A stretch of DNA of 64,000 nucleotides from an uncultured Allobaculum sp. (GTDB lineage Bacteria; Bacillota_I; Bacilli_A; Erysipelotrichales; Erysipelotrichaceae). Within the stretch, counting starts at the first letter, position 1, and each line of letters starts with the position of its first letter. The stretch spans positions 14,578-78,577 of the forward strand of contig CAJTVE010000004.1 in NCBI GenBank assembly GCA_910579655.1, in the 5' to 3' direction. Position numbers and translations under genes: made by a program. Below the pieces are notes generated by a model. It made no database searches, was not told where the DNA came from, and was given only the letters and a program-made list of their open reading frames with translations. Shown piece after piece: positions 1 through 9,315 of this stretch.

Positions 1-1
1 A

Positions 2-2023
2 TTATTGATCATCATCGTAGTCATCATGATGGCCAAAGACCCGAAAGAAGAAGGATGGCTTTTCATTCTCATCATCTTCTTCATACCCATCGTCCTCTTC
101 GTATCCATCACCATACTCGCCAGCAACGTACCGGTTATCGTTGTACGGATCTTCTTGATCGTGATCCTGATTTTTGTTCGTGAAGATCGAAAGAATTCGA
201 TGGCCGGAGCGGGGTGCATCGTCATTCAAATCGGTATCCTCGTCGTGATATTCTTCGTCCTGGTCAGGATCCTGTTCGTCGACGAGTTCGAATTCGTAAT
301 CGGAGAGATCCTCGTCATCGAGATCCTCATCGGAAACAGAATGGCTGTCCTTGATTTCAGGAAGCTTGAAGGCAGGGAAGATGCCGACAATCAAAAGTCC
401 ATAACGCAAAACTTCCAGCATCAAAAACAGAGTAAAGACTTTCATGGAGTAGTTGACCGTATCAGAATCGTAGAAGCCTTTTAACATCATGCCGCCAAAG
501 ATGGCGACGCCAATCTGAGCGACGACACAGAACCATAAGATCTTTTTACATCCTGGCTGTTTGAGATACAGAAAGAAAATCGGCAGGGTCCAGATGGCAC
601 CGGTCAGAATACACAGGGTAAACATGAGATTGAGTGCAAAGACAGAGGTATTGTCGATGGAGACAAAGTTATTCTGGAACAGGTGAACGATCAATGGAAA
701 CAGGATCAGTTCGCCATAGACCACAATGGCCATCCGGATTGCCATGCGGGGATATTTGCTGGAAAGCTGACGCCGGTTTTCTTTCTCTTTCTGGCGTCTG
801 GCTGCGGCTTCTTCATGGGAGTTGCCTTCAATATCCACCGGGTTTTTCACGGCTACCCGAACTGGCTGGGGCTTGGCCGGCGTATTGTTTTGAGACTGGC
901 GGCTGTTCGATCCACTTTGGGCTGGAGCAGATTTCACTCTTGAGGTGATATCCGGCTGAGAGCCAAAATTGGAATACGGATCATTTGGCTGCGCATAGTT
1001 TCCATTGGCCGAAGACATGCCGGGCTGGAAATCTGGTGTCGGCCAGGAAGCAGGCTGTCCGGTTGGAATGATCTGACCTGTATATGGATCATAGTATTGA
1101 CCCGTCGATGGATCAAAGTTGAGCGGGCGGCCTTCTAATGGGACCTGGTTTTCGTTAGAAGGGTAGGCGCCATTTTGAGCCGGGTAGTTTGGATTTCCGT
1201 ATCCATTTTGCATCTGGGCTGAGTATTGGCTATACCCGGTCTGCTGACTGCCATAGCCAGAAGTCTGGCTGTTGGCTGGATAGGGACTGGAATAGCCATT
1301 GCCATAGCCTTGCTGGGGCTGGTTTTGCGGATAGCTGCTTTGAGGAACATTTCTATATCCGTCTGGCGATCCATTTTGAGTTCGATAACCAGCCTGCTGC
1401 GAATAACTGCTGTTTGGCTGGGCATAGCTTCCTTGCTGGGAATAGCTGTTCTGGCGGGAAGCATAAGCTTCCTCCTGGTTTGCTTTCTCTTTTTGGGCGC
1501 GGGCTTTGGCCGCTTTCTTTCTGGCCTGCTGCTCACGGGCTGCCTGGCGCTCCTGTTCCTGGCGTTCGCTTTCAGACAGCGTGATGACGTGGTCAAAGAA
1601 AATCCGTGACCACCAGGAATTGCGCAGCCACTTATAGAGCCAGAGCAGATAGAAGTTCTTGACCATTTCCAATGTGATCCAGACCAGATAGACCGCAATG
1701 AAGGAGGTATGGATGGTCAGATCATAGATCAGCCATCCACAGAAGGCGATTTCTAAAAAGCATCCAAGCAAAACCAGATGTCTGGTCCATGATTTGCCGG
1801 AGGAAATCGCAAAGAAGATCACCATCCAGACAACCATCTGGACTAAGGTGACAAGTAAGTAGAGGACGGTAAAAAAATCAGGCCGGGTGAAAATAGGCTG
1901 GCTGAGCAGGAAGTACATCCCTGCCGGCCAAAGACAGATCACCAGATAGGAAAGAATCAGAACCGCCTGGATCCGACGCTTTGCTTTTTTAAGGAGCCTG
2001 AGATCATCTTGATATTGAGTCAT
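2..2023 (-). CDS. Large membrane protein with Q/N/Y-rich linker and acidic tail
   Basis: The 673-residue protein has two similar halves. Four hydrophobic segments lie at about residues 20-40, 50-73, 81-103 and 108-129, and four more at about 431-450, 461-487, 493-515 and 528-552. Between them are a charged coiled-coil-like stretch (about 150-187, rich in E, R, Q, A, K) and some 210 residues of low complexity dominated by Q, N, S, Y, G and P. The last 110 residues are strongly acidic (runs of D and E) and end in an aromatic patch. Both start (ATG 2023) and stop (TAA 2-4) lie inside the window. I do not recognise a family. The repeated four-helix unit suggests an internal duplication, and the linker should be disordered and cytoplasmic. 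The function is unknown. Confidence 0.85.
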   Translation of the reverse strand: MTQYQDDLRLLKKAKRRIQAVLILSYLVICLWPAGMYFLLSQPIFTRPDFFTVLYLLVTLVQMVVWMVIFFAISSGKSWTRHLVLLGCFLEIAFCGWLIYDLTIHTSFIAVYLVWITLEMVKNFYLLWLYKWLRNSWWSRIFFDHVITLSESERQEQERQAAREQQARKKAAKARAQKEKANQEEAYASRQNSYSQQGSYAQPNSSYSQQAGYRTQNGSPDGYRNVPQSSYPQNQPQQGYGNGYSSPYPANSQTSGYGSQQTGYSQYSAQMQNGYGNPNYPAQNGAYPSNENQVPLEGRPLNFDPSTGQYYDPYTGQIIPTGQPASWPTPDFQPGMSSANGNYAQPNDPYSNFGSQPDITSRVKSAPAQSGSNSRQSQNNTPAKPQPVRVAVKNPVDIEGNSHEEAAARRQKEKENRRQLSSKYPRMAIRMAIVVYGELILFPLIVHLFQNNFVSIDNTSVFALNLMFTLCILTGAIWTLPIFFLYLKQPGCKKILWFCVVAQIGVAIFGGMMLKGFYDSDTVNYSMKVFTLFLMLEVLRYGLLIVGIFPAFKLPEIKDSHSVSDEDLDDEDLSDYEFELVDEQDPDQDEEYHDEDTDLNDDAPRSGHRILSIFTNKNQDHDQEDPYNDNRYVAGEYGDGYEEDDGYEEDDENEKPSFFFRVFGHHDDYDDDQ

Positions 2024-2408
2024 AACTCAAGTTTATCGGATGAATGAGCTAAATCAAATTCCATTCCTGAAATTGTCCATTCGCAAAGCGCTTAACACAA
2101 GACTGATCAAAGTACAGGCCAATTTTTATAAGCGTGGTACGATAGCGGCATATGGAAAGAGTACTTGGATTGACAGTTCATGAGACCTGGTCAAACCTGC
2201 TCTGCTATCCATCCTGCAGGCCAGATCGACCGCAACGGTCACTTTGATCGTGAATCAGAATCAAAAAGACAGGTTCTGAGTCTGGACGGATCATTTTTAT
2301 ATCAAAATAAGATGAATTCCAGTTTTCTTCTTCAGCAGGCCATCAACAGGCCACCAAAAAGACAGACTGGAAAAATCCTGCGGGATGCTATGAAGGGGAA
2401 CAATCAAT
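2024..2408. other. Divergent intergenic region
   Basis: This 385-bp region separates the minus-strand membrane protein from the thioesterase and should hold both promoters. A TTGACA-like hexamer occurs near 2168, but no convincing -10 follows at the right spacing. Short reading frames here lack ribosome binding sites. Confidence 0.4.
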
Positions 2409-2777
2409 ATGGAACTTTACTCTGTACTTTATCGAACTGTTGAAGCCCAGAACCTGGCTATGGTCATGGGCAGCGGTGACTTGCCCGTTCTGGCTACACC
2501 GCAGATGATCGCCTGGATGGAAGAAGCATCCTGCAAGATTGCCGAAACCAAAGAAGGCTATACCACGGTCGGCATTTCCATGAATGTGACACATGATGCT
2601 CCATCACCGTTACATGCCCGCATCCGTATTGTCAGCCATCTGATTGAAACCAACGGCAAGATCTTTACTTTTGAAGTCAGTGCTTATTGCAACGACACGT
2701 GCATCGGCAAAGGTGTTCATCAACGGGCTGCCGTCAATCGGGAACGTTTTATGGCCAAGGTGAATGCCCAAGCTTGA
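2409..2777 (+). CDS. Hot-dog fold thioesterase family protein (FlK-like)
   Basis: The 122-residue protein matches the length and pattern of single-domain hot-dog thioesterases of the fluoroacetyl-CoA thioesterase type. These proteins cleave acyl-CoA thioesters in the cytoplasm, often as housekeeping or detoxifying enzymes. The pattern seen is VLATPQMIAWMEEASCK (the helix that carries the acidic residue), a TTVGISMNVTHDAPSP strand-turn, and a C-terminal IGKGVHQRAAVNRERF strand. The ATG at 2409 follows an AAGGGGAA ribosome binding site at about 2392. The gene stands alone and a terminator follows at about 2911. The substrate cannot be told from sequence. The family call is good; the exact activity is inferred. 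Confidence 0.8.
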   Translation: MELYSVLYRTVEAQNLAMVMGSGDLPVLATPQMIAWMEEASCKIAETKEGYTTVGISMNVTHDAPSPLHARIRIVSHLIETNGKIFTFEVSAYCNDTCIGKGVHQRAAVNRERFMAKVNAQA

Positions 2778-2910
2778 ACGCATAGGGAAAAAACAGATCG
2801 TCTCATCGATATTGAACTGAGGTCAATGATATTAAACAGTGAATATCTGATCCTCCCTTCTTCAACTGCTTTGCAATTTGGAGGGGATCCTTGCCTATCG
2901 AATGAAATCA

Positions 2911-2940
2911 ACGGGGGAAAGAGCGCCCCCTGTTTTTATT
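2911..2940 (+). terminator. Intrinsic terminator after thioesterase gene
   Basis: GGGGG (2913-2917) pairs with CCCCC (2926-2930) around an 8-nt loop and is followed by TGTTTTTATTT. Confidence 0.75.
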
Positions 2941-3979
2941 TATATGGTTCGCCCGGGAATACTATCGTGTGACTTTGTCAACTTACTGGATCTTTTCATC
3001 CGCCCGAAAATCCTGTAAACTACATACTTCAAGTCCCATGACTCTGATCCATTTATAAAGGATCAAATTTCGGGACTGAAGACAGGTCAGCCTGAAAAAC
3101 TGAGTTTGAATGATTGCGGTTACGATCCAAACCGCGTGCCAAATTGCAGGCAATAAGACAGCCAGCTTGAACAGAGGAGAGATTTTCTGTTATTAATAGA
3201 GGGATCAGCTGCTGCATAAGCAGATCAAAAGAAGTTCTTTCGGATTTGACTGGCTTTCTTATCATTGGTTTTTGCCAGTCATGCGGAAATTAAGTCGTAA
3301 ATGACATTTTGATCTGCTTTTCAACTCAAACAAACGACAACCGTTTTCAACATTTATACGGTATTCGTACGGTGCGATTTTTGCTCTGAGTGACAAGATG
3401 AACTCAGGCAGTGTGCTGATCCTGAATGCGATCAACCGAAACGTTCGCGATTCTTTTTTGCCAGGCCTTTTCACTTTGCTTTCTGGCAAAAAAATGAACA
3501 CGGATCCTGATTTCAAGCGTGTATCCGCTTATCCTGTCCAATTCTTTATGCGGATCAGTCACTCTTCAAAGCTGCGCTTTGATTTTGAACGAAGACTGAA
3601 TGGTTTCAAACGCAAAACAATTTTATGGATCCAGATCAAGAGTTCAAAGTAAGCTCAATTTTTGAAAACGGGCGGCAAAGCTCTTTTTAATCCGAAGAGT
3701 ATGCCGCCAGTCTGCCAGTCTTTTATTGTGCCCAGATCAGAAACGACAAGCTGCCTTCGAAATTCTCTTTGAAGAAATCTTTTCGTGTGCCTTTGAGAAG
3801 GGAAGAAAAGAGAAAAAGAAAAAAGGAGGAGAAACGAAATCTGGCACTTTTTCGATATGAAATGAATAAACCGGCTTATCAACCCAGACGGTTTTTGATC
3901 AACAGGTTCAGGAAACAGGAAACGAACGAAATCCGGTTGAATCGATTGCAGGCAAATCCTGCTTAGATTCCGGAGTACT
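2941..3979. other. About 1 kb without a supported gene
   Basis: Several short frames exist (longest 84 codons) but none has a ribosome binding site or a recognisable product. The region contains a nested inverted repeat at 3032-3077: AGTCCC...GATCC...GGATC...GGGACT. The A-rich stretch just before 3980 probably carries the leader of the exonuclease gene. It could be decayed coding sequence. Confidence 0.5.
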
Positions 3980-5881
3980 ATGAAAAACAGAAATGAATTT
4001 CTTCTGATTGTGGATGGCTCTTCCTTATTGGCAACCAGCTACTATGCCTCACTGCCAAGAGCTCTTCGCAAAGAAAAGGATGAAGAAAAAAAGGAGCAGA
4101 TGTACCCCCGCCTGCTCAAACAGGATAAACATGGCCATTACTGCAATGCCCTGGAACTCTTCTTCCATACCTTATTTACCATTGTCACTTTCCAGCGCCC
4201 CAGCCATCTGGTGATCTGCTGGGACGCCGGCCGCAATACGTTTCGTAAAGAACTCTGGCCGGCGTATAAATCGAACCGTCAGGCCACCCCGGCCCCGCTG
4301 CGCCAGCAGTTTGAAACGGCTTATGCGCTTTGCGGACAGCTGGGCATCAGCCAGGTGCGTGATACCCGCTATGAAGCGGATGATTTTGCGGGAACGATTG
4401 CGACCCGGATGTGTGAATATATTCCGGTGCGCATTCTCACTCGGGATAAAGACTATTTCCAGCTGATCAATGACGAAATCCACATCTGGTATGGCATGGC
4501 CGACTTAAAGAAAGTCAAAGCCTGGCGCAAAACCCATAACATGCCCTCGTCCTTGCCAAGCCGGGTGGTGCTGGTGAATGAAGATGTCCTGTATAAGGAA
4601 TTTGGCTATCATCCCAAAGCGGTTCCCATGATCAAATGCCTGTTTGGCGATCCTTCTGACAATATTCCTGGAGTTTCAGGGATGGGGGAAAATCGCTCGA
4701 TCAAACTGGCTGAACACTACCATTCTGTGGCCGAACTGTACGATCCGATTGATGCCGTACGCACCAAAGCGGACCGCCAGAAACTGGCGCGCTTATGGCG
4801 GACATGGGGCATTACGATCTCCCCTTATTCCGTATTGACCCGCAAGGGAAACGATACAAGACTCAACGCCCGGCAGATGGCTGAAATCTGTTATGAACTG
4901 GGCAAGATCCGGACCGATCTGGATCTGGAGGATTGCTTTGAGGGCGAATTCGGGCCTGATTTATTCCGCTGCCAGTTCGATCCCCAGACGATTTTTGATG
5001 TCCTTGAACCTTTTGAAATCGAACTGAAAATCGGCCGCAAGAAAAACAGTGTCCCTGGCCGATCTCTCAGCAAACAGAGTGCCGTTTGCCAGGGGACGAA
5101 AAAACGGACTTCAGCCCAAAAGGGAGCGCCAAGCGAAAGAAAGAAGTCTGGCTCTTCGAAAGCTTCCACAAAATCTTTCCTGGAAGTTCCAGCAGCCAAG
5201 TCCAAAAGCAAAACCGCCAGAAAAATGGCAATGGCTGCTCCAATCGGACCAGCTGCTTCCAATGGAAAAGTGCCAAAAAACGGCCAGCCAGACAGCGCAG
5301 CCTCAAAATCTCGAAAAAAATCTGCCCAGGCTGCTGCTTCTAAAAAACAGATCTTTCTTGAAACTCAAAGGATCCAGGAAGATCTGCTGGCAAAAGAAAT
5401 TCAGGGGGACGGTCGCCTGAATGCATCCACTGACGCACCGACAACGTCCAGAACACAAACCACACCGCCAAAAAGCCGAAAGCCAAAAGGCAGAAAAAAC
5501 GCAAATCCAGCGAAGAGTCGAAAAATGGCAGCCGCAGCTTCTGGACTCTCTGTAACCCAAGAAAATGACTTCTCCTTACAGGCTTTCGAGCAGTTCGAAG
5601 CCAGTCAGCCTTTTGAAGTTGTTGTCGCCGGCTTTGATGATGGTCAGGAAGAGGATTACGATTTTGAAGTTTCCAGCCGTTCTTCTTTTGCCAGCCGCTC
5701 CAGCTCAAAGCCAAAAGCGGCACCCGGCAGGAAACCATCGCGCCCGACCTCTTTAAATGGGCAAAACCATGGCCCAGGTGAAAAACAAGGCGCCAAAAAA
5801 CGCCAGGCCCACCCCAGACGCAACCAGCGCCGCTATAAGCCAAAAAAGCAGCCTGGCCACCAGACGCCCCCACAGGTTTAA
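3980..5881 (+). CDS. 5'-3' exonuclease (PolA N-domain type) with long basic tail
   Basis: Residues 1 to about 350 form the PIN-like 5'-3' exonuclease/flap endonuclease fold found at the N-terminus of DNA polymerase I. Visible motifs are LLIVDGSSLL, LVICWDAGRNTFRKELW with YKSNR, YEADDFAGTIA, ILTRDKDYFQLI and the helix-hairpin-helix region GDPSDNIPGVSGMGENRSIKLA. These acidic clusters are the expected metal ligands, so the nuclease core looks intact. Family members that stand alone are usually near 290 residues. Here a further 280 residues of K, S, A, P and R rich low complexity follow, resembling a histone H1-like tail. It likely acts in RNA-primer or flap removal; the tail may bind nucleic acid (inference). 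ATG 3980 follows GGAG at about 3971. Confidence 0.88.
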   Translation: MKNRNEFLLIVDGSSLLATSYYASLPRALRKEKDEEKKEQMYPRLLKQDKHGHYCNALELFFHTLFTIVTFQRPSHLVICWDAGRNTFRKELWPAYKSNRQATPAPLRQQFETAYALCGQLGISQVRDTRYEADDFAGTIATRMCEYIPVRILTRDKDYFQLINDEIHIWYGMADLKKVKAWRKTHNMPSSLPSRVVLVNEDVLYKEFGYHPKAVPMIKCLFGDPSDNIPGVSGMGENRSIKLAEHYHSVAELYDPIDAVRTKADRQKLARLWRTWGITISPYSVLTRKGNDTRLNARQMAEICYELGKIRTDLDLEDCFEGEFGPDLFRCQFDPQTIFDVLEPFEIELKIGRKKNSVPGRSLSKQSAVCQGTKKRTSAQKGAPSERKKSGSSKASTKSFLEVPAAKSKSKTARKMAMAAPIGPAASNGKVPKNGQPDSAASKSRKKSAQAAASKKQIFLETQRIQEDLLAKEIQGDGRLNASTDAPTTSRTQTTPPKSRKPKGRKNANPAKSRKMAAAASGLSVTQENDFSLQAFEQFEASQPFEVVVAGFDDGQEEDYDFEVSSRSSFASRSSSKPKAAPGRKPSRPTSLNGQNHGPGEKQGAKKRQAHPRRNQRRYKPKKQPGHQTPPQV

Positions 5882-5950
5882 TTCCTCTGGTCCAGGACAG
5901 CTGCCAAAAAAGGACCCAAAAAAAGGACCTGAAACAGAACCAGACAAAAG

Positions 5951-5995
5951 AACCCCAGAATTCATGGATAATCATGAAGCCTGGGGTTTTTAATG
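5951..5995 (+). terminator. Intrinsic terminator after exonuclease gene
   Basis: CCCCAG at about 5953 pairs with CTGGGG at about 5981 and is followed by TTTTTAAT; an inner ATTCATGGATAATCATGAA segment can extend the stem. Confidence 0.65.
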
Positions 5996-6037
5996 AGATT
6001 CAAATGGGATTCCAATGGGATTCCAATGAGGTTCAGA

Positions 6038-6580
6038 CTACAGGCCGACTTGAAGAGAACTTTCGCTTTTGTAGTCATCCAGCGGCTTTTTGGACGTAAG
6101 ATGAGAGTGCGGCCGCTGGCGGAAGGTGCGAAGCTGGAACAGCAGCAGGTAAGTAAGACATGTTCCATTGATCGCGCCGATTTCATCGAGAATCACATCG
6201 CGAAACTGGCAGGCCCTGTCGGTGACAAAGCTTTGGTGAATTTCATCAATTCCCGCAAAGAGCAAAGAAAAAAGAACCGCCCCCAGGACAGCTTTCCCGG
6301 CCACAAAGCCTAAGGAATCAAAAAACAGATACCACAGAATCCCCATCACCAGATAGACTGAAAAATGAGCGGCTTTGCGGATCAGAAACCGGATCTCGGG
6401 CAGGGATTCAAGATGAAGCAGACGGATCAGCCGATCCGACAGAGCCTGGGAATCAGAGCCAGTCTGGCTGGAAAAAAGCCAGATGGCGCAAACAAGAATA
6501 AACAATAGAAGCAAGTAGAGAAAGGCCAGCGGCAGGTTGGCTTTTCTGTTGGTAGAAGCGCTGTAGGTTGGTGTTTTCAT
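6038..6580 (-). CDS. VanZ family membrane protein
   Basis: The 180-residue integral membrane protein shows the VanZ-like pattern: an N-terminal helix ending in WLFSSQTGSDS, then IRKAAHFSVYLVMGILWY, LLFAGIDEIHQSFVTDRACQF and RDVILDEIGAING. VanZ was first linked to teicoplanin resistance. Most chromosomal homologues, like this lone copy, have no proven role beyond the envelope. It is convergent with the exonuclease gene, and just beyond its end (5993-6035) three near-identical 12-bp units reading about ATGGGATTCCA run in tandem. The ribosome binding site is weak. Confidence 0.85.
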   Translation of the reverse strand: MKTPTYSASTNRKANLPLAFLYLLLLFILVCAIWLFSSQTGSDSQALSDRLIRLLHLESLPEIRFLIRKAAHFSVYLVMGILWYLFFDSLGFVAGKAVLGAVLFSLLFAGIDEIHQSFVTDRACQFRDVILDEIGAINGTCLTYLLLFQLRTFRQRPHSHLTSKKPLDDYKSESSLQVGL

Positions 6581-7085
6581 AACTAAATTTTACCGAATTT
6601 TCAACATGGAAGGAATGTCATTTTGTGCATTTCTGACTTTCAAAACAGGTCTGTCTCTGTCACTTTAGAATTACAGAAAGACTGATGCATACAATGGCAA
6701 CAAAAGGCCTTTCATATGGCGTGAAATCGATTCGACCAGGCCGTCAATAGCGGCCTGGTCGAATCCGGACGGCAAACGTGGTACAGTAATCGCCATATCC
6801 GGCACAAGAGGCAGGCATGTTTGGATGCAATCTATTCTTCCACCTTTTACAATGATAAAAACAGACACTCCCACACGCCTGCCTGATTTTTTGTCAAATC
6901 TTTACCGGATAGGCAAAAAAACTGGATTGGACTGGTCTTCAAAAATCGGCCTGGATCAAAGGGCAGAGTGGATGGAAGCGTGTCCAAGGAGTATACAAGG
7001 AGTATAAAGGTTCGGATCCAAACAGGCTTCTCGTTTTTTTGGAACCTGGTTGAATCCATCCAGAAAAAGGAAAAAGTGAAAACGT
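6581..7085. other. Divergent intergenic region with perfect 14-bp hairpin
   Basis: This region lies between the divergent vanZ-like and ktrB genes. It contains a perfect 14-bp inverted repeat (6729-6742 with 6752-6765, 9-nt loop) not followed by a T-run, and a tandem AAGGAGTATA direct repeat at about 6986-7005. No protein is supported. I could not recognise a c-di-AMP riboswitch, which sometimes precedes ktr genes. Confidence 0.5.
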
Positions 7086-8402
7086 ATGGTAATTCGACGA
7101 ATACAGAAGTGGTTTTTCAAGCTCACCCCCGCAAGACTGCTCGTACTCGGGTTTTTAAGCGTCATCCTGAGTGGCGCCTTCCTGTTGTGGCTGCCAATTT
7201 CACGCTATGCGGGCGTGCCGCTCAGTTTTCTTGATGCGTTGTTTGAAGCGTGCAGTGCAGTTTGTGTAACCGGTCTGACGGTCGTTGTTCCTGGACAGAC
7301 GTTTAACCTGTTTGGCCGGATTGTCCTGGCCATTCTGATTCAGATTGGCGGTATGGGGATTGTCCTGGCGGGAATGACGTTTATGCTGGTATCAGGGGGC
7401 AAGATCAGTTTTAAAACCCGGGCTCTCTTTGTCCAGGCGCAAAATCTTTCCGGCTATACGGGCCTCATTCATATTGCCAAGTGCATTCTGTATCTGACCT
7501 TTGGCATTGAAGCCTTGGGCGCTTTGCTGATGTGGCCGGTGCTGATGATGCATTTCAGTCCTTTGCAGGCGCTTGGCCATGCCGTCTTTTTATCGATCTC
7601 GGCGTTTAACAACGCTGGTTTTGATTTGTTTGCAGGCGGTGATTCATTAATTCCGTATGCGAACAATCTGCCGCTGATTCTGGTGATCAGTGCGCTGGTC
7701 ATTATCGGCGGCTTTGGCTTTATCGCCATGGTCGATCTGGTCCGCAACCATTTTCGCTGGTCCAGGCTGATGCTGACAACCAAGATTGCCGCCTTCATGA
7801 CAATCCTTTTGCTGGCGGGCGGTACGATTCTGTTTAAGATCCTGACGCCCCAGACGTGGCTGGAAGCGTGGTTTCAGTCGGTCATCACCCGGACGGCCGG
7901 TTTTGCAAGCTACCCCCTCTCCAACTTTTCAACCGGCGCTTTGCTTGTCTTTATCGTGCTGATGTTTATCGGTGCTTCGCCAAACTCGACGGGCGGCGGA
8001 ATTAAGACCACGACCGCTTTTGCGATCTCCTTAAAAGCCTTTTCCTCGAGCGCCGGTCATGACGAAGATTCTGTGTTCTACCGCCGGATTCCGGACATCT
8101 GCTTTACCAAAGCTTCGACGGTGCTCTACTTTGGCCTTTCGGCGGTGCTTTTGGGCACCATTCTGATCTGCGCCTTTGATCCGCAGTTCACGCTGGCGGA
8201 AGTGCTGGTGGAAGTGACCAGTGCCCTGGCAACGGTTGGCTCTTCGATCGGGATTACGGCCCAGTTATCCGAGGCCAGTGAGCTGGTCATCATCGCCCTG
8301 ATGTTTATGGGGCGTCTGGGAACGGTAACGATTGCCAACCTTCTGATTACCGGCAAGGAGCCAAAAGCGCACTATTCCGAAGAAAGCATCCTGATTGGAT
8401 AA
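7086..8402 (+). CDS. ktrB: KtrB/TrkH-type potassium transporter membrane subunit
   Basis: The 438-residue polytopic membrane protein carries the four pore-loop signatures of the TrkH/KtrB superfamily: CSAVCVTGLTVV, SAFNNAGFDLF, RTAGFASYPL and ATVGSSIGITAQL. The GASPNSTGGGIKTTT segment before the last pair is also typical. It forms the K+ (Na+-coupled) translocation pore. The length fits KtrB rather than the longer proteobacterial TrkH. Its gating partner ktrA follows 187 bp downstream on the same strand, so the two make a complete uptake system. ATG 7086 is preceded by a purine-rich stretch (AAAGGAAAAAGTGAAAA). Confidence 0.92.
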   Translation: MVIRRIQKWFFKLTPARLLVLGFLSVILSGAFLLWLPISRYAGVPLSFLDALFEACSAVCVTGLTVVVPGQTFNLFGRIVLAILIQIGGMGIVLAGMTFMLVSGGKISFKTRALFVQAQNLSGYTGLIHIAKCILYLTFGIEALGALLMWPVLMMHFSPLQALGHAVFLSISAFNNAGFDLFAGGDSLIPYANNLPLILVISALVIIGGFGFIAMVDLVRNHFRWSRLMLTTKIAAFMTILLLAGGTILFKILTPQTWLEAWFQSVITRTAGFASYPLSNFSTGALLVFIVLMFIGASPNSTGGGIKTTTAFAISLKAFSSSAGHDEDSVFYRRIPDICFTKASTVLYFGLSAVLLGTILICAFDPQFTLAEVLVEVTSALATVGSSIGITAQLSEASELVIIALMFMGRLGTVTIANLLITGKEPKAHYSEESILIG

Positions 8403-8589
8403 ATAACGCTGGCTAAAAAAGCCGCATAAGGAAATAAAACAAAAGAAATAAAAGAAAATTCCAGAAGGCTGGGATCAGTCTGGATCGAAGATCCAGTCCG
8501 GCTTGCTGCCTTCTGTTTCAGGATAACGATGAGTCTTAAGCGAAAATGAAACGTGATAAAAAGACTCGCAAATTGAAAGGGAAATCTTC

Positions 8590-9276
8590 ATGCGAAAGAA
8601 TTTTGACATGTTTAAAAAGAGCCGCTCGGCGTATTGTGTCATCGGCCTGGGCCGGTTTGGTTCCGCCGTTGCCGAAACCCTTGCCGAAAATGGCCAGGAT
8701 CTGATCCTGATTGATAAAAACCCGGACCGCGTTCGGGAAATGCGCTATCTGACCGACTATGCCTATGTCATCAACCATCTTGACCAGGCTGCTCTTGAAG
8801 AAATCGGGGTCGGGGATTGTCAGGTCGCAATTGTCGCGATCGGCGAAGAGATCGCCGCCAACATTCTGGCTACACTCTATTGCCTGAATCTGAAGGTGCC
8901 GGTCGTGATTGCCAAAGCCAACAGCAAAGATATGGGCAACATTCTCAAAAAAATCGGGGCGGAAGTCGTCTATCCGGAACATGAAATGGGTGTCCGGCTG
9001 GCCAATCAGCTTTCCAACAAGAAAGTCATCGACTACTTCTCGATCTCGGGCAACATCGACATTGCCCAGCTTGAAGCCCCTTCTTACTTTACGGGCAAGC
9101 CGCTGAAGGCTTTAGAGCTTCGCCAGAAGTATGGTATTTCGATCATCGCCATCCAGACTCACAATGGAACGATTGAAGAAATCGATCCAAACTACGTCTT
9201 TGAGCGCGGGGATATTATCATCGTCATCGGATCCAATGAAAATATTCATAATTTTGAACGTTCCGTTGGAGATTAA
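8590..9276 (+). CDS. ktrA: KtrA/TrkA-type RCK regulatory subunit
   Basis: The 228-residue cytoplasmic protein begins with an RCK_N Rossmann domain (VIGLGRFGSAVAETLAENG, then LILIDKNPDRV, the acidic residue that binds the nucleotide ribose). It ends with an RCK_C domain from about residue 140. KtrA forms an octameric ring under KtrB and opens it in response to ATP/ADP or NAD(H). In several Firmicutes the RCK_C domain binds c-di-AMP (family knowledge, not visible here). ATG 8590 follows GAAAGGG. A terminator follows the stop. Confidence 0.92.
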   Translation: MRKNFDMFKKSRSAYCVIGLGRFGSAVAETLAENGQDLILIDKNPDRVREMRYLTDYAYVINHLDQAALEEIGVGDCQVAIVAIGEEIAANILATLYCLNLKVPVVIAKANSKDMGNILKKIGAEVVYPEHEMGVRLANQLSNKKVIDYFSISGNIDIAQLEAPSYFTGKPLKALELRQKYGISIIAIQTHNGTIEEIDPNYVFERGDIIIVIGSNENIHNFERSVGD

Positions 9277-9278
9277 AG

Positions 9279-9315
9279 CAAATCCGGCACATAATTATGC
9301 CGGATTTTTTTTGTA
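9279..9315 (+). terminator. Intrinsic terminator after ktrA
   Basis: AATCCGGCA pairs with TGCCGGATT around an ACATAATTA loop and is followed by TTTTTTTG. Confidence 0.85.

Noticed and set aside
2180..2443. 87-codon ORF overlapping the thioesterase start
   Set aside because: It is out of frame with the supported thioesterase gene, and has no site or domain.
5340..5975. Long antisense ORF (211 codons) opposite the exonuclease tail
   Set aside because: It arises from the low-complexity K/S/A-rich codons of the sense strand; it has no ribosome site and its composition is implausible (W/F/R-rich).
6581..7085. Possible c-di-AMP riboswitch before ktrB
   Set aside because: I could not identify the conserved ydaO-type core by eye, and the visible hairpin does not match it.
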